Source: DATKMS01 sp041497995
Lineage (GTDB): Bacteria; Desulfobacterota; Binatia; HRBIN30
NCBI GenBank assembly: GCA_041497995.1
Contig: JBGQHM010000335.1
Coordinates: 1 to 7,391, forward strand
Direction: 5' to 3'
Length of the DNA stretch: 7,391 nt
Shown: piece after piece, positions 1 through 6,727 of the stretch
Numbering within the stretch: the first letter of the stretch is position 1
Layout of the letters: every line of letters begins with the position of its first letter
Notes under the pieces: generated by a model
What the model saw: the letters and a program-made list of their open reading frames with translations, nothing else
Database searches by the model: none
Told to the model about the DNA's origin: nothing
Program-made: the position numbers and the translations under genes

Positions 1-1148
1 AGTTTCTCCGCCGCAGCTTCGAGTCCGTCCTCAAGGAGTTTGCCCCGCAGATCGTCCACTTTCACAATTTTCTCAGCCTGGGCGACGATCTCGCCAGCAC
101 GGCGCGCGGCAGCGGCGCGGCCGTCGTCTACACGCTGCACGACTACGGGCTGGTCTGTCCGAACACGCTACTGCTGCGCGATGACGGGAGGCTGTGTGAC
201 AAGCAGAGTGCCGATTTCTTCCAGCACTGTTGTCCGACGTTGATCCGTACCGACGGCCGCCTGGCGCGGCGTTGGATTGCCCGACTCCCTTCGTTGGCGC
301 GCTGGCGTCTCTACACCCGGCAGCTTCCCCGTCCACTCCTCCGCCACGTTCTTGAAGCCGCGACTGATCTGGCGGGGCGCTACCTCGGCGACCCGTCCGA
401 CACGGACGTCGAACGCAAGCGGGACTTCTTCTTTACCCACACCCGGCGCATCTTCCGCGACGTCGATTTGTTCCTGGCGCCGAGCGAGTTTCTCCTCCAG
501 CGCTATGTGAGTTGCGGACTTCCGCCGGACAAGATCGTGTACGCGCGGTATGGCATGCGCCCATCGTCTGCGCCGCGGCGCGCTGGGCGACCCGGCCAAG
601 TCCGGTTTGGCTACATCGGCGCGCTCCATCCGCACAAAGGCATTGAGCTCCTCCTCGACGCCTTTCGCGGGCTCGGCGAACGGGCGAGCCTGCACGTGTA
701 CGGGTCGGCGTTCGGCAGCCCGATCTCGCAGAGCTACTGGCGGCGGATCCGCGATCAAGAAGCAGCGAGCGTGTTTTTCCACGGTCCGTACGACAACGGT
801 CGCGTCGGCGATATCCTCGCGGATCTCGATACGATCGTCGTACCGAGCCTGTGGTATGAAAACTCACCGCTAACGATCCAGGAAGCGTTCATTGCCGGCG
901 TGCCCGTGGTTACGGCCGACGTTGGTGGCATGGCGGAACTGGTTCGCGATGGGGTGAACGGACTCTGCTTCCGACGGGGCGATGCGGTGGATCTGCGCGA
1001 CAAACTACTGCGCATCGTCAGTCACCCGGAATTGCTCGACGACCTGCGCCGGGGCATCCCACGGGTTACGAGCATCGAGCACCATGCGGCCGAGATGCGC
1101 GTGCGCTACCAGGGGCTCATTTCGAGCCCGGATCGCGCGCACAGGTGA
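1..1148 (+). CDS. GT4-family glycosyltransferase, 5'-truncated by window edge
   Basis: The reading frame is open from base 3 to the TGA at 1146-1148, giving 381 visible residues. The true start lies upstream of the window; the TTG at 240 is internal. GT4 enzymes transfer a sugar from a nucleotide-sugar to a growing glycan with retention of configuration, usually at the inner face of the membrane. The visible N-domain has a VHFHN motif (residues 18-22) and TLHDY (44-48). These are followed by four cysteines at visible positions 52, 65, 76 and 77. The interdomain APSEF motif is at about 159-163. The C-domain has GYIG, then HKG with the lysine expected to contact donor phosphate, and VPSLWYENSPLTIQE, which contains the family EX7E pair (codons 858-860 and 882-884), then GGMAELV. 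It is a close paralogue of the 5371-6726 gene: 37 of 50 residues match, by hand count, from VPSLW onward. Its cysteine spacing differs from that of the two downstream paralogues. The sugar and acceptor cannot be read from sequence. Its end overlaps the opposing gene by 32 bp. Confidence 0.93.
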   Translation, partial: FLRRSFESVLKEFAPQIVHFHNFLSLGDDLASTARGSGAAVVYTLHDYGLVCPNTLLLRDDGRLCDKQSADFFQHCCPTLIRTDGRLARRWIARLPSLARWRLYTRQLPRPLLRHVLEAATDLAGRYLGDPSDTDVERKRDFFFTHTRRIFRDVDLFLAPSEFLLQRYVSCGLPPDKIVYARYGMRPSSAPRRAGRPGQVRFGYIGALHPHKGIELLLDAFRGLGERASLHVYGSAFGSPISQSYWRRIRDQEAASVFFHGPYDNGRVGDILADLDTIVVPSLWYENSPLTIQEAFIAGVPVVTADVGGMAELVRDGVNGLCFRRGDAVDLRDKLLRIVSHPELLDDLRRGIPRVTSIEHHAAEMRVRYQGLISSPDRAHR

Positions 1149-1725
1149 TTTCCCGTGGCGTCTTCGGGAGCTCGAAGTCGCTCCCCGCTACTGTCACCCG
1201 GATCTGGTGTGCCTTCCCGTCCTTCAGCGACGGCGGCAGGGGACTCGCGAAGCCATGGTGGCCGTTGCCCACGTGTGCATCGAGCAGATCGCGACGGAAT
1301 TGGTCGGCTGTGAGGGTCACCAGCATGCGCTCGTCGGCATAGATGCTGACGGCGAGCGGCGTGTCCGGCTGTTGTGGATTCCACACCCAGCCGGCAATCG
1401 CGTCGCAGGTCGCGAGGTCGTGGTAGCCTCCATAAGCCGGCTCCGCGTCGCCGACGTCGGGCAGCGTGGGATTCCCGGCGGAGAAGATGGCTGTCAGTGC
1501 TTCAGGTCTGGCGGACACGCCCGCGCCCGGCGTGTCCACCAGCGTGACGAACAGGTTCGTGCCGGAGGCATCGAAGGTGACGGACTCAGCGGGTGCGCTA
1601 GCCGATGAAGCGTTCGTACCTGATACCCCGTACGTGAGCGGCGCAGCCCCTGTACAGCGAGCAGCGAGGACTAGGGTCACCACCACTGCGGCCGCACGAG
1701 TGGCGCAGCGCACTGGTCTTTTCAT
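1117..1725 (-). CDS. Small secreted protein: PEP-CTERM-like N-terminal strand region fused to a cysteine-bounded surface domain
   Basis: This encodes 202 residues beginning MKRPVR. A basic start and a hydrophobic stretch (about 10-22) ending near CTGAA form a Sec signal peptide, probably cleaved around residue 28. The cysteine at 24 follows arginine, so it is not a good lipobox. Residues 30-88 resemble the beta-rich opening of PEP-CTERM/exosortase-type surface proteins (SVTFDASGTNLFVTLVDT, then LTAIFSAGNPTL), but that fold stops after its first third. From about 98 a second domain begins: GGYHDLATCDAIAGWVWNP, then IYAD, FRRDLLDA, GNGHHGFA, LKDGKAHQIRV and a final ITC. Cys107 and Cys195 bracket it and could form a disulfide. 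I recall this unit from Acidobacteriota surface proteins, where it often recurs. No C-terminal PEP-CTERM sorting signal or membrane anchor is present. The start overlaps the stop of the TPR gene (ATGA at 1725-1722), implying coupled translation. The exact function is unknown; a glycan-associated extracellular role is inferred from context. Confidence 0.85.
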   Translation of the reverse strand: MKRPVRCATRAAAVVVTLVLAARCTGAAPLTYGVSGTNASSASAPAESVTFDASGTNLFVTLVDTPGAGVSARPEALTAIFSAGNPTLPDVGDAEPAYGGYHDLATCDAIAGWVWNPQQPDTPLAVSIYADERMLVTLTADQFRRDLLDAHVGNGHHGFASPLPPSLKDGKAHQIRVTVAGSDFELPKTPREITCARDPGSK

Positions 1726-3950
1726 TGCTGGTACACGTCGCCGCTGTCGTTGTGGGGGCCGAGCATCGGCGGCAGGTCGTTGAGCGAGCGATGGTCCTTG
1801 CCCGGCGACAGGAATGCGTCGAGGTCCGCACTACCACCGAGCTGGCTATGGGCGCTTGCCGTGTCGCCGTTGTGTAGATAGGCCATGCCGAGATGGCGCC
1901 GCACGTCGGCGTTGTCGGGCAGCTTGGCGGCGCTCTCTTTGAGGTGCCCGATCGCTGCGCCGTAGAGGCCCCGGCGATACAGTATCCAGCCGAGTGTGTC
2001 TGCGATGTACGGATCGTCTGGCGACGCGGCGCGCGCGCGCCGCGCCAGTTCGAGCGCTCTGTCCAGATCACTGGAACCCTCCGCGTATTGCCACGCGAGG
2101 TTGTTGGCGGCGGGAGCGAAATCTGGATCAAGGTCGAGCGCTTGTTTGTACCGTTTGACGGCCTCGGTAGGGTGCCCGTCAGCGTTCTCGATGACTCCCA
2201 ACATCATGTAGCCAGCGACGACAGTCGGGTCTTTGGCGACCAGCTGCTCGAAGCGCTGCCGTGCCTTTGGGAGGTTGCCCTGTTGCGCATAGATGCCGCC
2301 GAGAATGTAGTACGCCGGCAGCAGGTCCGGATGGCGTTGAACCGCATTTTCCAGGACGACTGTGCCGCCGTCGACGTCGCCGCTGGCAATTGTCAGATGG
2401 CCGAGTAGCAGTTTGGCGAGGGCGACGTCGGGATAGGCATCCACGTGCGCCTTGACCCGTTGAATGACGTCTGCGTTCGAACGCTTGGCTGCTTGCATCG
2501 CCTGCACGAGATCAGCGAGCACCTCCACCGAGCTTGGGCTCAGTTTGATGGCGTGCTCGAGCTCCTCCTGCGCTTCGTGGGCGCGTCCAAAACTGGCGAG
2601 CGCGCGCCCAAGCCGGCTGTGGCTCTCGAATCGATCGGGGAAATCGCTGGCGAGCTGCTGCGCGATCTGCAGGCTGCCCTCACGGTCGCCGCGGCCGAGC
2701 GCCGCATCACTCATGAGGAGGTGCATGTCGAAGTTCTGCGGCAGGGTCGCGAGGACCCGGCTCGCCTCTTCTTGGGCGAGGTCATAGTGCCCGGCCTGCA
2801 AGTGCAGCCGGGCGAGGGCCGAGCGTGCCTGAATGAAATCGGGCTGGTGTCGCAAGCACTCGTTCAATTCAGCCATGGCGGATTCTGGCTGATTTTCACG
2901 CACGCGCGCGAGCCCGAGCTGATAGTGAGCGCGGACGAACGAGGGCCACCCCCGCAACACGTCCTGGAGCTGGCGGCTGCCGCCGGCGAGGTCACCCTTG
3001 GCGAGCCGGAGCCGTGCATGCAGATAGTGCAGCTCGAGGTCGGCGGTGCCCGATGCATAAAGCTCATCGACCATCCGCTGTGCCTTCGCAGTCTTGCCGA
3101 GGTCAAGATAGAGATCGGTCAGACGCTTCTTTGCTGTCCAGACATCCGGGCCGTCCTTGCTCATTTTTGTAAACAGCGCGAGGGCGTCGTCGTTCCTGCC
3201 CTGCATGCGATAGAGCTCGCCGAGCTCCACCTGTGGTGGGCCGCTGCTCGGCAACGCAGTCGCGGCCTGCTTGAGCGTGCTTTCAGCGGCTCTCAGGTTG
3301 CCGCGCTGCCGCTGGTATGCCGCGAGAGTGATGTAGGCGTCCAGGTGGGACGGCTCGAGTGTGATGGCCTGTTCCATCTCTTTCTGCGCCGTCTCGTGTT
3401 CGCCCTCCGCGACCAGCAGTCGGCCAAGGGCCAGATGGACGGCCGCCGACCTTGGATCCAATGCCAGCGCTTGGTTGATGGTATCGCGTGCATCCTGTAA
3501 CCGCTGCTCCTGCATGTAGCGCGTTGCCAGGAGCAAGTGTGCGTCGGTGTCTCTTGGGTCACGCTCGATCAGGATGCGGGCTTGCTGCTCGGCCTTTGTG
3601 CCATCGCTGGCTGCGAGGTACAGACGGCCCAGCTCCAAGCGGGGTTCCCGCATGGTGTCGTCTAGCGCCAGCGCCCGCCGGAACTCGCTGGATGCGCCGT
3701 TGGAGTCCTTCATCCCCAGATAGACCATCCCCAGGTTGAAGTGCGTCGATGCTTGCTTGGGATCGATTTCCAGGGCCTTTCGAAACTCGGCCTCGGCCTC
3801 GCGATAGCGTGCCGCGTCGAGATACTCCTGGCCGCGCACTATGTGCGCCTGTGCCGTGCGCTCGGGCACGCGGGCGCAGGTGGCCAACCCGGCGATGGCG
3901 CAGCTGAGCACGACGAAGAGCCGCTGGTAACGGTCAAGACGGTGGATCAT
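1722..3950 (-). CDS. Exported TPR-repeat protein with about 20 repeats (PrsT-like, exosortase/polysaccharide locus type)
   Basis: The product has 742 residues. A basic N-terminus followed by a hydrophobic stretch (11-26) looks like a signal peptide or anchor. Cys25 sits in GLATC, a poor lipobox because threonine precedes the cysteine, so lipidation is uncertain. From about residue 35 to 714 the protein is essentially continuous 34-residue TPR units, about 20 by hand count. Clear examples are those starting AHIVRG (35), ASTHFNLG, TDAHLLLA, LPAYYILG, VAGYMMLG, APAANNLAW and PYIADTLGW. A short tail of about 28 residues ends the protein. Such superhelices bind partner proteins. Proteins of this layout (the family named PrsT) occur in PEP-CTERM/exosortase gene clusters and in exopolysaccharide export loci, where they are thought to scaffold envelope machinery. 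The ATG at 3950 is preceded by only a weak GAAG ribosome site and by an 8-bp palindrome, TCAATTGA (3957-3964). It lies 163 bp after the GT2 gene and overlaps the next gene by 4 bp. Assignment to PrsT itself rather than a general TPR lipoprotein is uncertain. Confidence 0.9.
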   Translation of the reverse strand: MIHRLDRYQRLFVVLSCAIAGLATCARVPERTAQAHIVRGQEYLDAARYREAEAEFRKALEIDPKQASTHFNLGMVYLGMKDSNGASSEFRRALALDDTMREPRLELGRLYLAASDGTKAEQQARILIERDPRDTDAHLLLATRYMQEQRLQDARDTINQALALDPRSAAVHLALGRLLVAEGEHETAQKEMEQAITLEPSHLDAYITLAAYQRQRGNLRAAESTLKQAATALPSSGPPQVELGELYRMQGRNDDALALFTKMSKDGPDVWTAKKRLTDLYLDLGKTAKAQRMVDELYASGTADLELHYLHARLRLAKGDLAGGSRQLQDVLRGWPSFVRAHYQLGLARVRENQPESAMAELNECLRHQPDFIQARSALARLHLQAGHYDLAQEEASRVLATLPQNFDMHLLMSDAALGRGDREGSLQIAQQLASDFPDRFESHSRLGRALASFGRAHEAQEELEHAIKLSPSSVEVLADLVQAMQAAKRSNADVIQRVKAHVDAYPDVALAKLLLGHLTIASGDVDGGTVVLENAVQRHPDLLPAYYILGGIYAQQGNLPKARQRFEQLVAKDPTVVAGYMMLGVIENADGHPTEAVKRYKQALDLDPDFAPAANNLAWQYAEGSSDLDRALELARRARAASPDDPYIADTLGWILYRRGLYGAAIGHLKESAAKLPDNADVRRHLGMAYLHNGDTASAHSQLGGSADLDAFLSPGKDHRSLNDLPPMLGPHNDSGDVYQQ
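2025..2044. repeat. Perfect 20-bp GC-only palindrome inside the TPR gene
   Basis: CGCGGCGCGCGCGCGCCGCG equals its own reverse complement over 20 bases. It lies in the coding sequence for the ELARRARAASP stretch of a C-terminal TPR unit, so it may simply follow from alternating Ala and Arg codons. It could form a cruciform or Z-DNA and is a plausible spot for polymerase slippage or sequencing error. Confidence 0.7.
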
Positions 3951-4113
3951 CGCGCTTCAATTGATCGCGCCCCGGGCCTTTGTGAAATGCGTGGCACGCG
4001 CCGTGTTGCCTCTTCGAGAAATTTAACGGAATCGAGAAAGGGACCCAGTCAGTGCAGGCGGAAGAGGATGCACGGACCGTCCCACCGCTGGGGGGAATGA
4101 TCCGGTGCGTTTT
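3951..4113. other. Intergenic gap between the GT2 and TPR genes
   Basis: These 163 bp lie between two minus-strand genes. They hold an 8-bp direct repeat TCGAGAAA (4014-4021 and 4032-4039), whose copies flank the AT-rich TTTAACGGAA, and an 8-bp palindrome TCAATTGA (3957-3964) just before the TPR start. A CCCA/TGGG inverted repeat near 4081-4094 is too short, and lacks a T-run, to be called a terminator. On the minus strand a TTAAAT could act as a -10, but no matching -35 is seen. A separate TPR promoter is possible but not shown. Confidence 0.5.
4014..4039. repeat. 8-bp direct repeat TCGAGAAA x2, 18-bp period
   Basis: TCGAGAAA is present at 4014-4021 and again at 4032-4039, separated by an AT-rich decamer in an otherwise GC-rich region. 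It lies about 65-90 bp upstream of the TPR start codon. It could be a regulator site, but a repeat of this length in a 163-bp gap can easily arise by chance. Confidence 0.4.
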
Positions 4114-5166
4114 CTAAGCCGCAGGGTCCTCATGAGCGTCCACTCTCAAGGGGGCCTGTTGAGGCTGTTTCGTGACGGCTGGCACGCTGGGCGATTCCGA
4201 CAGGTTGCCCTCGGCGTGCGGCTCCTCGATGGTTCGCTTCCTGCGCATCTCGCGCACCTGCTGCCGAAAGCCGTTCGCCCACACCAAATTTCCGAGGAGA
4301 CACATCGGGCCGAGCAGGATGAAGCGGAGGAGGTACGATCGGCGTGACTGAACGAGGTCCCAGGCGATTGATGGCAGGACCGCAATGGGTGCACTGAAGG
4401 CCAGGCTCGGCCACCGCAGCACCGGTATCGCCCACCACAACTTGAGCACGAAGTGATAGCTCGCCGATGCTCGACCCATCTTGTCGTTGTAGTCGAAAAA
4501 CTCGGTCCAGCCTTCCCGGTTCTGATGCAGGACTTCGACCCGCGGATCGTAGACAGTGTGAAAGCCGCGGTCGCGAAGCTGATTCGAGAAGAGGATATCC
4601 TCGCCGAGCGTTTTGTCCGGAAAGCGGAGCGTGCGAATGACCTCAGCCCGGTAGGCGCAATTGCAGCCAACGAGGAAGTTGTCATCCCGCCGTGGCAATC
4701 GGTTGCCTGGGAAGTGATTGAGGAACTCCAGAAAGTAGAGGGCACACCCGCTTGCGCTCGAGAGGTTTCGGATGGCGACCGCACCACCAGCTCCATGGAC
4801 GGCCGCGTCCTGAAGATGCTCTTCCATCCGATCGATCCAGTCCGGGGGGACGAGGCAGTCTTGGTCCGTGAAAAAGATCAGCCGTCCGCGCGCCGCGGCA
4901 CTGCCAAGGTTGCGCGCCGCGCCGGCCGACAGGCGCGTTTCCGAGCGGATCAGTACCACGTCCGGGAAACGCTGACGGACAATTTCGGGCGTGTGATCGG
5001 CTGAGCTGTCGGCCACGATGATTTCCCGCCGGCGGCCACGTGTGGCGCGTTCGATCGACTCCAGGCACCCGGCGATCGTGCGCTCACCGTTATAGGCCGG
5101 CACCACGACCGAGATGTCGACCTCGGTGGCACTCGTTCGATCATGTGGCTGGTGGGAGGAAGGCAT
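4114..5166 (-). CDS. GT2-family glycosyltransferase with C-terminal hydrophobic segments
   Basis: The protein has 350 residues. The N-terminal GT-A domain (about 16-215) shows ISVVVPAYNG (18-27), the nucleotide-binding VADSSADHT (51-59), the metal-binding DXD-type FFTDQD with D101 and D103, an FLVGCNCAYR stretch (164-173) and LGED (187-190) with the likely catalytic base region. These are hallmarks of inverting GT2 enzymes that use UDP- or dTDP-sugars. Hydrophobic stretches at about 237-268 and 278-298 suggest membrane association, with the enzyme acting at the cytoplasmic face. A charged, proline-rich tail of about 50 residues follows. The start is the ATG at 5166, supported by GGGG (5177-5174) 7 nt upstream. 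It is the first gene of a minus-strand set with the TPR and secreted-protein genes and is divergent from the 5371 gene. It probably adds one sugar in the same polysaccharide pathway as the GT4 enzymes. Substrate cannot be told from sequence; rhamnosyl- or mannosyl-transfer are only possibilities. Confidence 0.93.
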   Translation of the reverse strand: MPSSHQPHDRTSATEVDISVVVPAYNGERTIAGCLESIERATRGRRREIIVADSSADHTPEIVRQRFPDVVLIRSETRLSAGAARNLGSAAARGRLIFFTDQDCLVPPDWIDRMEEHLQDAAVHGAGGAVAIRNLSSASGCALYFLEFLNHFPGNRLPRRDDNFLVGCNCAYRAEVIRTLRFPDKTLGEDILFSNQLRDRGFHTVYDPRVEVLHQNREGWTEFFDYNDKMGRASASYHFVLKLWWAIPVLRWPSLAFSAPIAVLPSIAWDLVQSRRSYLLRFILLGPMCLLGNLVWANGFRQQVREMRRKRTIEEPHAEGNLSESPSVPAVTKQPQQAPLRVDAHEDPAA

Positions 5167-5200
5167 TCGTTTACCCCGACTGAGCCCATATTTGTACCAT

Positions 5201-5233
5201 GAAGGTGGAGGCCTTTATACCGGGAAGGTGGAG
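5201..5233. repeat. Perfect 10-bp direct repeat GAAGGTGGAG x2 in the divergent promoter region
   Basis: GAAGGTGGAG occurs at 5201-5210 and 5224-5233, a 23-bp period of a little over two helical turns. The copies sit in the 204-bp region between the divergent GT2 and GT4 genes and flank TTTATA. Paired direct repeats placed this way are typical operator or activator half-sites. The repeat itself is certain; its role is inferred. Confidence 0.6.
5214..5219 (-). promoter_or_regulatory. Possible -10 element (TATAAA) for the GT2 gene
   Basis: Read on the minus strand, 5219-5214 is TATAAA, five of six matches to the sigma-70 -10 consensus, in a GC-rich region. Transcription would begin near 5206, giving a leader of about 40 nt before the GT2 ATG at 5166. 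No recognisable -35 is present at the right spacing, so activator dependence is possible. The two GAAGGTGGAG copies lie immediately on either side. Confidence 0.3.
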
Positions 5234-5370
5234 AATCGGTGTGCCGTAAGGGGCTGCACCCTGAGCCAGGGGCTACTATGGCTTCGCCTCCTTCTCAAAT
5301 ACACGGGTGTGCGCTTGATCCCAGCCCCGGTTTCGCCGAAAACTGACGCCGTGGGTCGAGGCCATACGCA

Positions 5371-6726
5371 ATGAACATTCTGATGGTCGTCCATCAGTTC
5401 CTGCCCCGACACGTGGCGGGCAGCGAGGTCTACACCTATCGCCTTGCCCAGGCGCTCCAGGCCCGCGGGCATCACGTGGAGCTCTTCTTCACGGAGATCC
5501 GCACGAATCGCCCGCAGTATGAGCTGACCCGCGGCGAGTTCGACGGCATCCCGTACTTTGAAGCGGTGCACAACCGCTCCTTCGCTTCGTTCCGCCACAC
5601 CTATTGCGACCCGGAGATGGAGCGGCTGTTCGGGAGGGTCCTCAGCGCGACGGCGCCTGACGTGGTCCACCTCCAACACCTCCATCTGCACAGTATCGGG
5701 TACATTGACATCGCGCGTCGACGGGGGCTGCCCATCCTCTTCACGCTGCACGAGTACATGCTCATGTGCCTTAGGGACGGCCTGCTGTTGCGACCGGGGC
5801 CGACGCGGTGTGATGGTCCGGAACGGGCGGCGTGCGCGCAGTGCGCGGCGGCGACCTATGCAGGGTTGGGCGACATGACAGGTGCATCGATCTTCCCCGT
5901 ACCGCTTCGCCGGCTTGTCGCGAAGCTGCGTCCCGTACTTGGCCTCGCCCGGACTACCACCGAGGTAAATGGTGACGGGCGTGCCTACTTGGCGGCGGTG
6001 GACCGGCGACGAAGTGAGATCCAGACGGCGCTCGATGCAGTGAATCTCTTTGTCGCTCCGTCGCAGTTCCTCTACGATCGTTTTGTAGCTGCGGGGATGA
6101 TCCGACCCGAGCGCATCATCCATTCAGACTATGGATTCTTCGCCGAGCCTCCTCCGACGAGCCGACGAAAACAGTCTGGGATGCTTCGGGTCGGCTACAT
6201 CGGCACGATTTCGGAGTTCAAAGGAGTCCATGTGATCGTCGAGGCCTTTCGCGAGATCAAGGCGCCCGGAATCGAGTGCAGGATCTATGGGGATCTCGAC
6301 GTGTTTCCCAACTACAAGCGACGGCTGCTCGATCTCGGGATACCCGACGCCGTCTGCTACATGGGGCGCCTCGAGAATGAACGAGTCGCTGCGGTGCTTG
6401 CCGACCTCGATCTCTTGATCGTTCCGTCACTGTGGTTCGAGAACTCCCCCCTGACCATTCACGAGGCCTTTCTCGCCGGGCTCCCCGTGCTGACCTCGGA
6501 CTGCGGCGGGATGGCGGAGCTCGTCGAGGACGGCAGAACCGGGCTTCACTTCCGGACCGGCGATGCCGCCGACCTGCGTCGCCAACTGCTGCGCGTCCTC
6601 CACGAACCGGATCTGCTGGCCTCTCTCAGCTGCCATCTGCCCGCCGTCAAGACGATCGAAGCGGACGCGGCGCACATGGAAGAGCGCTACGGCTTGCTGT
6701 TGCAGGGCAAGACGCCGGTGTGCTGA
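5371..6726 (+). CDS. GT4-family glycosyltransferase, complete
   Basis: This is a complete 451-residue enzyme, slightly longer than a typical GT4 (about 370-400) because of a cysteine-containing insert. It starts with MNILMVVHQFLP and an AGSEVYTYRLAQAL helix, the GT4 acceptor-side glycine motif. VVHLQHLHLH (98-107) and TLHEY (125-129) follow. Four cysteines at 133, 147, 155 and 158 (C-x13-C-x7-C-x2-C) could bind a metal or form disulfides. APSQF (229-233) opens the linker. The C-domain has GYIGTISEFKG (275-285), with K284 expected to bind donor phosphate, and IYGDLD. VPSLWFENSPLTIHE contains the EX7E pair E357/E365, and GGMAELV (379-385) is the last typical motif. The start is favoured by GAGG (5358-5361) 9 nt upstream and by homology of its N-terminus with the next gene. 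It stands 204 bp from the divergent GT2 gene and is followed by another GT4 after 1 nt, so the two are almost certainly one transcript. Donor and acceptor are unknown. Confidence 0.95.
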   Translation: MNILMVVHQFLPRHVAGSEVYTYRLAQALQARGHHVELFFTEIRTNRPQYELTRGEFDGIPYFEAVHNRSFASFRHTYCDPEMERLFGRVLSATAPDVVHLQHLHLHSIGYIDIARRRGLPILFTLHEYMLMCLRDGLLLRPGPTRCDGPERAACAQCAAATYAGLGDMTGASIFPVPLRRLVAKLRPVLGLARTTTEVNGDGRAYLAAVDRRRSEIQTALDAVNLFVAPSQFLYDRFVAAGMIRPERIIHSDYGFFAEPPPTSRRKQSGMLRVGYIGTISEFKGVHVIVEAFREIKAPGIECRIYGDLDVFPNYKRRLLDLGIPDAVCYMGRLENERVAAVLADLDLLIVPSLWFENSPLTIHEAFLAGLPVLTSDCGGMAELVEDGRTGLHFRTGDAADLRRQLLRVLHEPDLLASLSCHLPAVKTIEADAAHMEERYGLLLQGKTPVC

Positions 6727-6727
6727 C

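Noticed and set aside
168..782. 204-codon open frame on the minus strand opposite the first GT4
   Set aside because: It is a shadow of a well-conserved GT4 frame; the product has no family features.
1166..1185. GGGAGC/GCTCCC hairpin with an 8-nt loop shortly after the first GT4 stop, a possible terminator
   Set aside because: There is no T-run after it on either strand, and it lies within the coding sequence of the opposing gene.
2445..3500. Long open frame of 351 codons on the plus strand opposite the TPR gene
   Set aside because: It mirrors the TPR frame in GC-rich DNA, its product has no recognisable domain, and the opposite strand has about 20 clear TPR units.
3874..3950. Lipoprotein signal at Cys25 of the TPR protein
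   Set aside because: Threonine at -1 does not fit the lipobox, and Cys17 fails because arginines precede a very short hydrophobic run; export is likely but lipidation is not supported.
3992..4010. TGGCACG followed by TTGCC on the plus strand, resembling a sigma-54 promoter
   Set aside because: The GG and GC elements are three bases too far apart, and no plus-strand gene follows.
5250..5274. GGGGCT repeated and GGCT/AGCC inverted pair in the divergent intergenic region
   Set aside because: The repeats are only 4-6 bp and GC-rich, as expected by chance here.
5215..6123. 302-codon open frame on the minus strand opposite the complete GT4 gene
   Set aside because: It begins inside the GT4 gene and runs antisense through its N-terminal half, with low-complexity charged sequence and no motif; the plus strand has all GT4 signatures.
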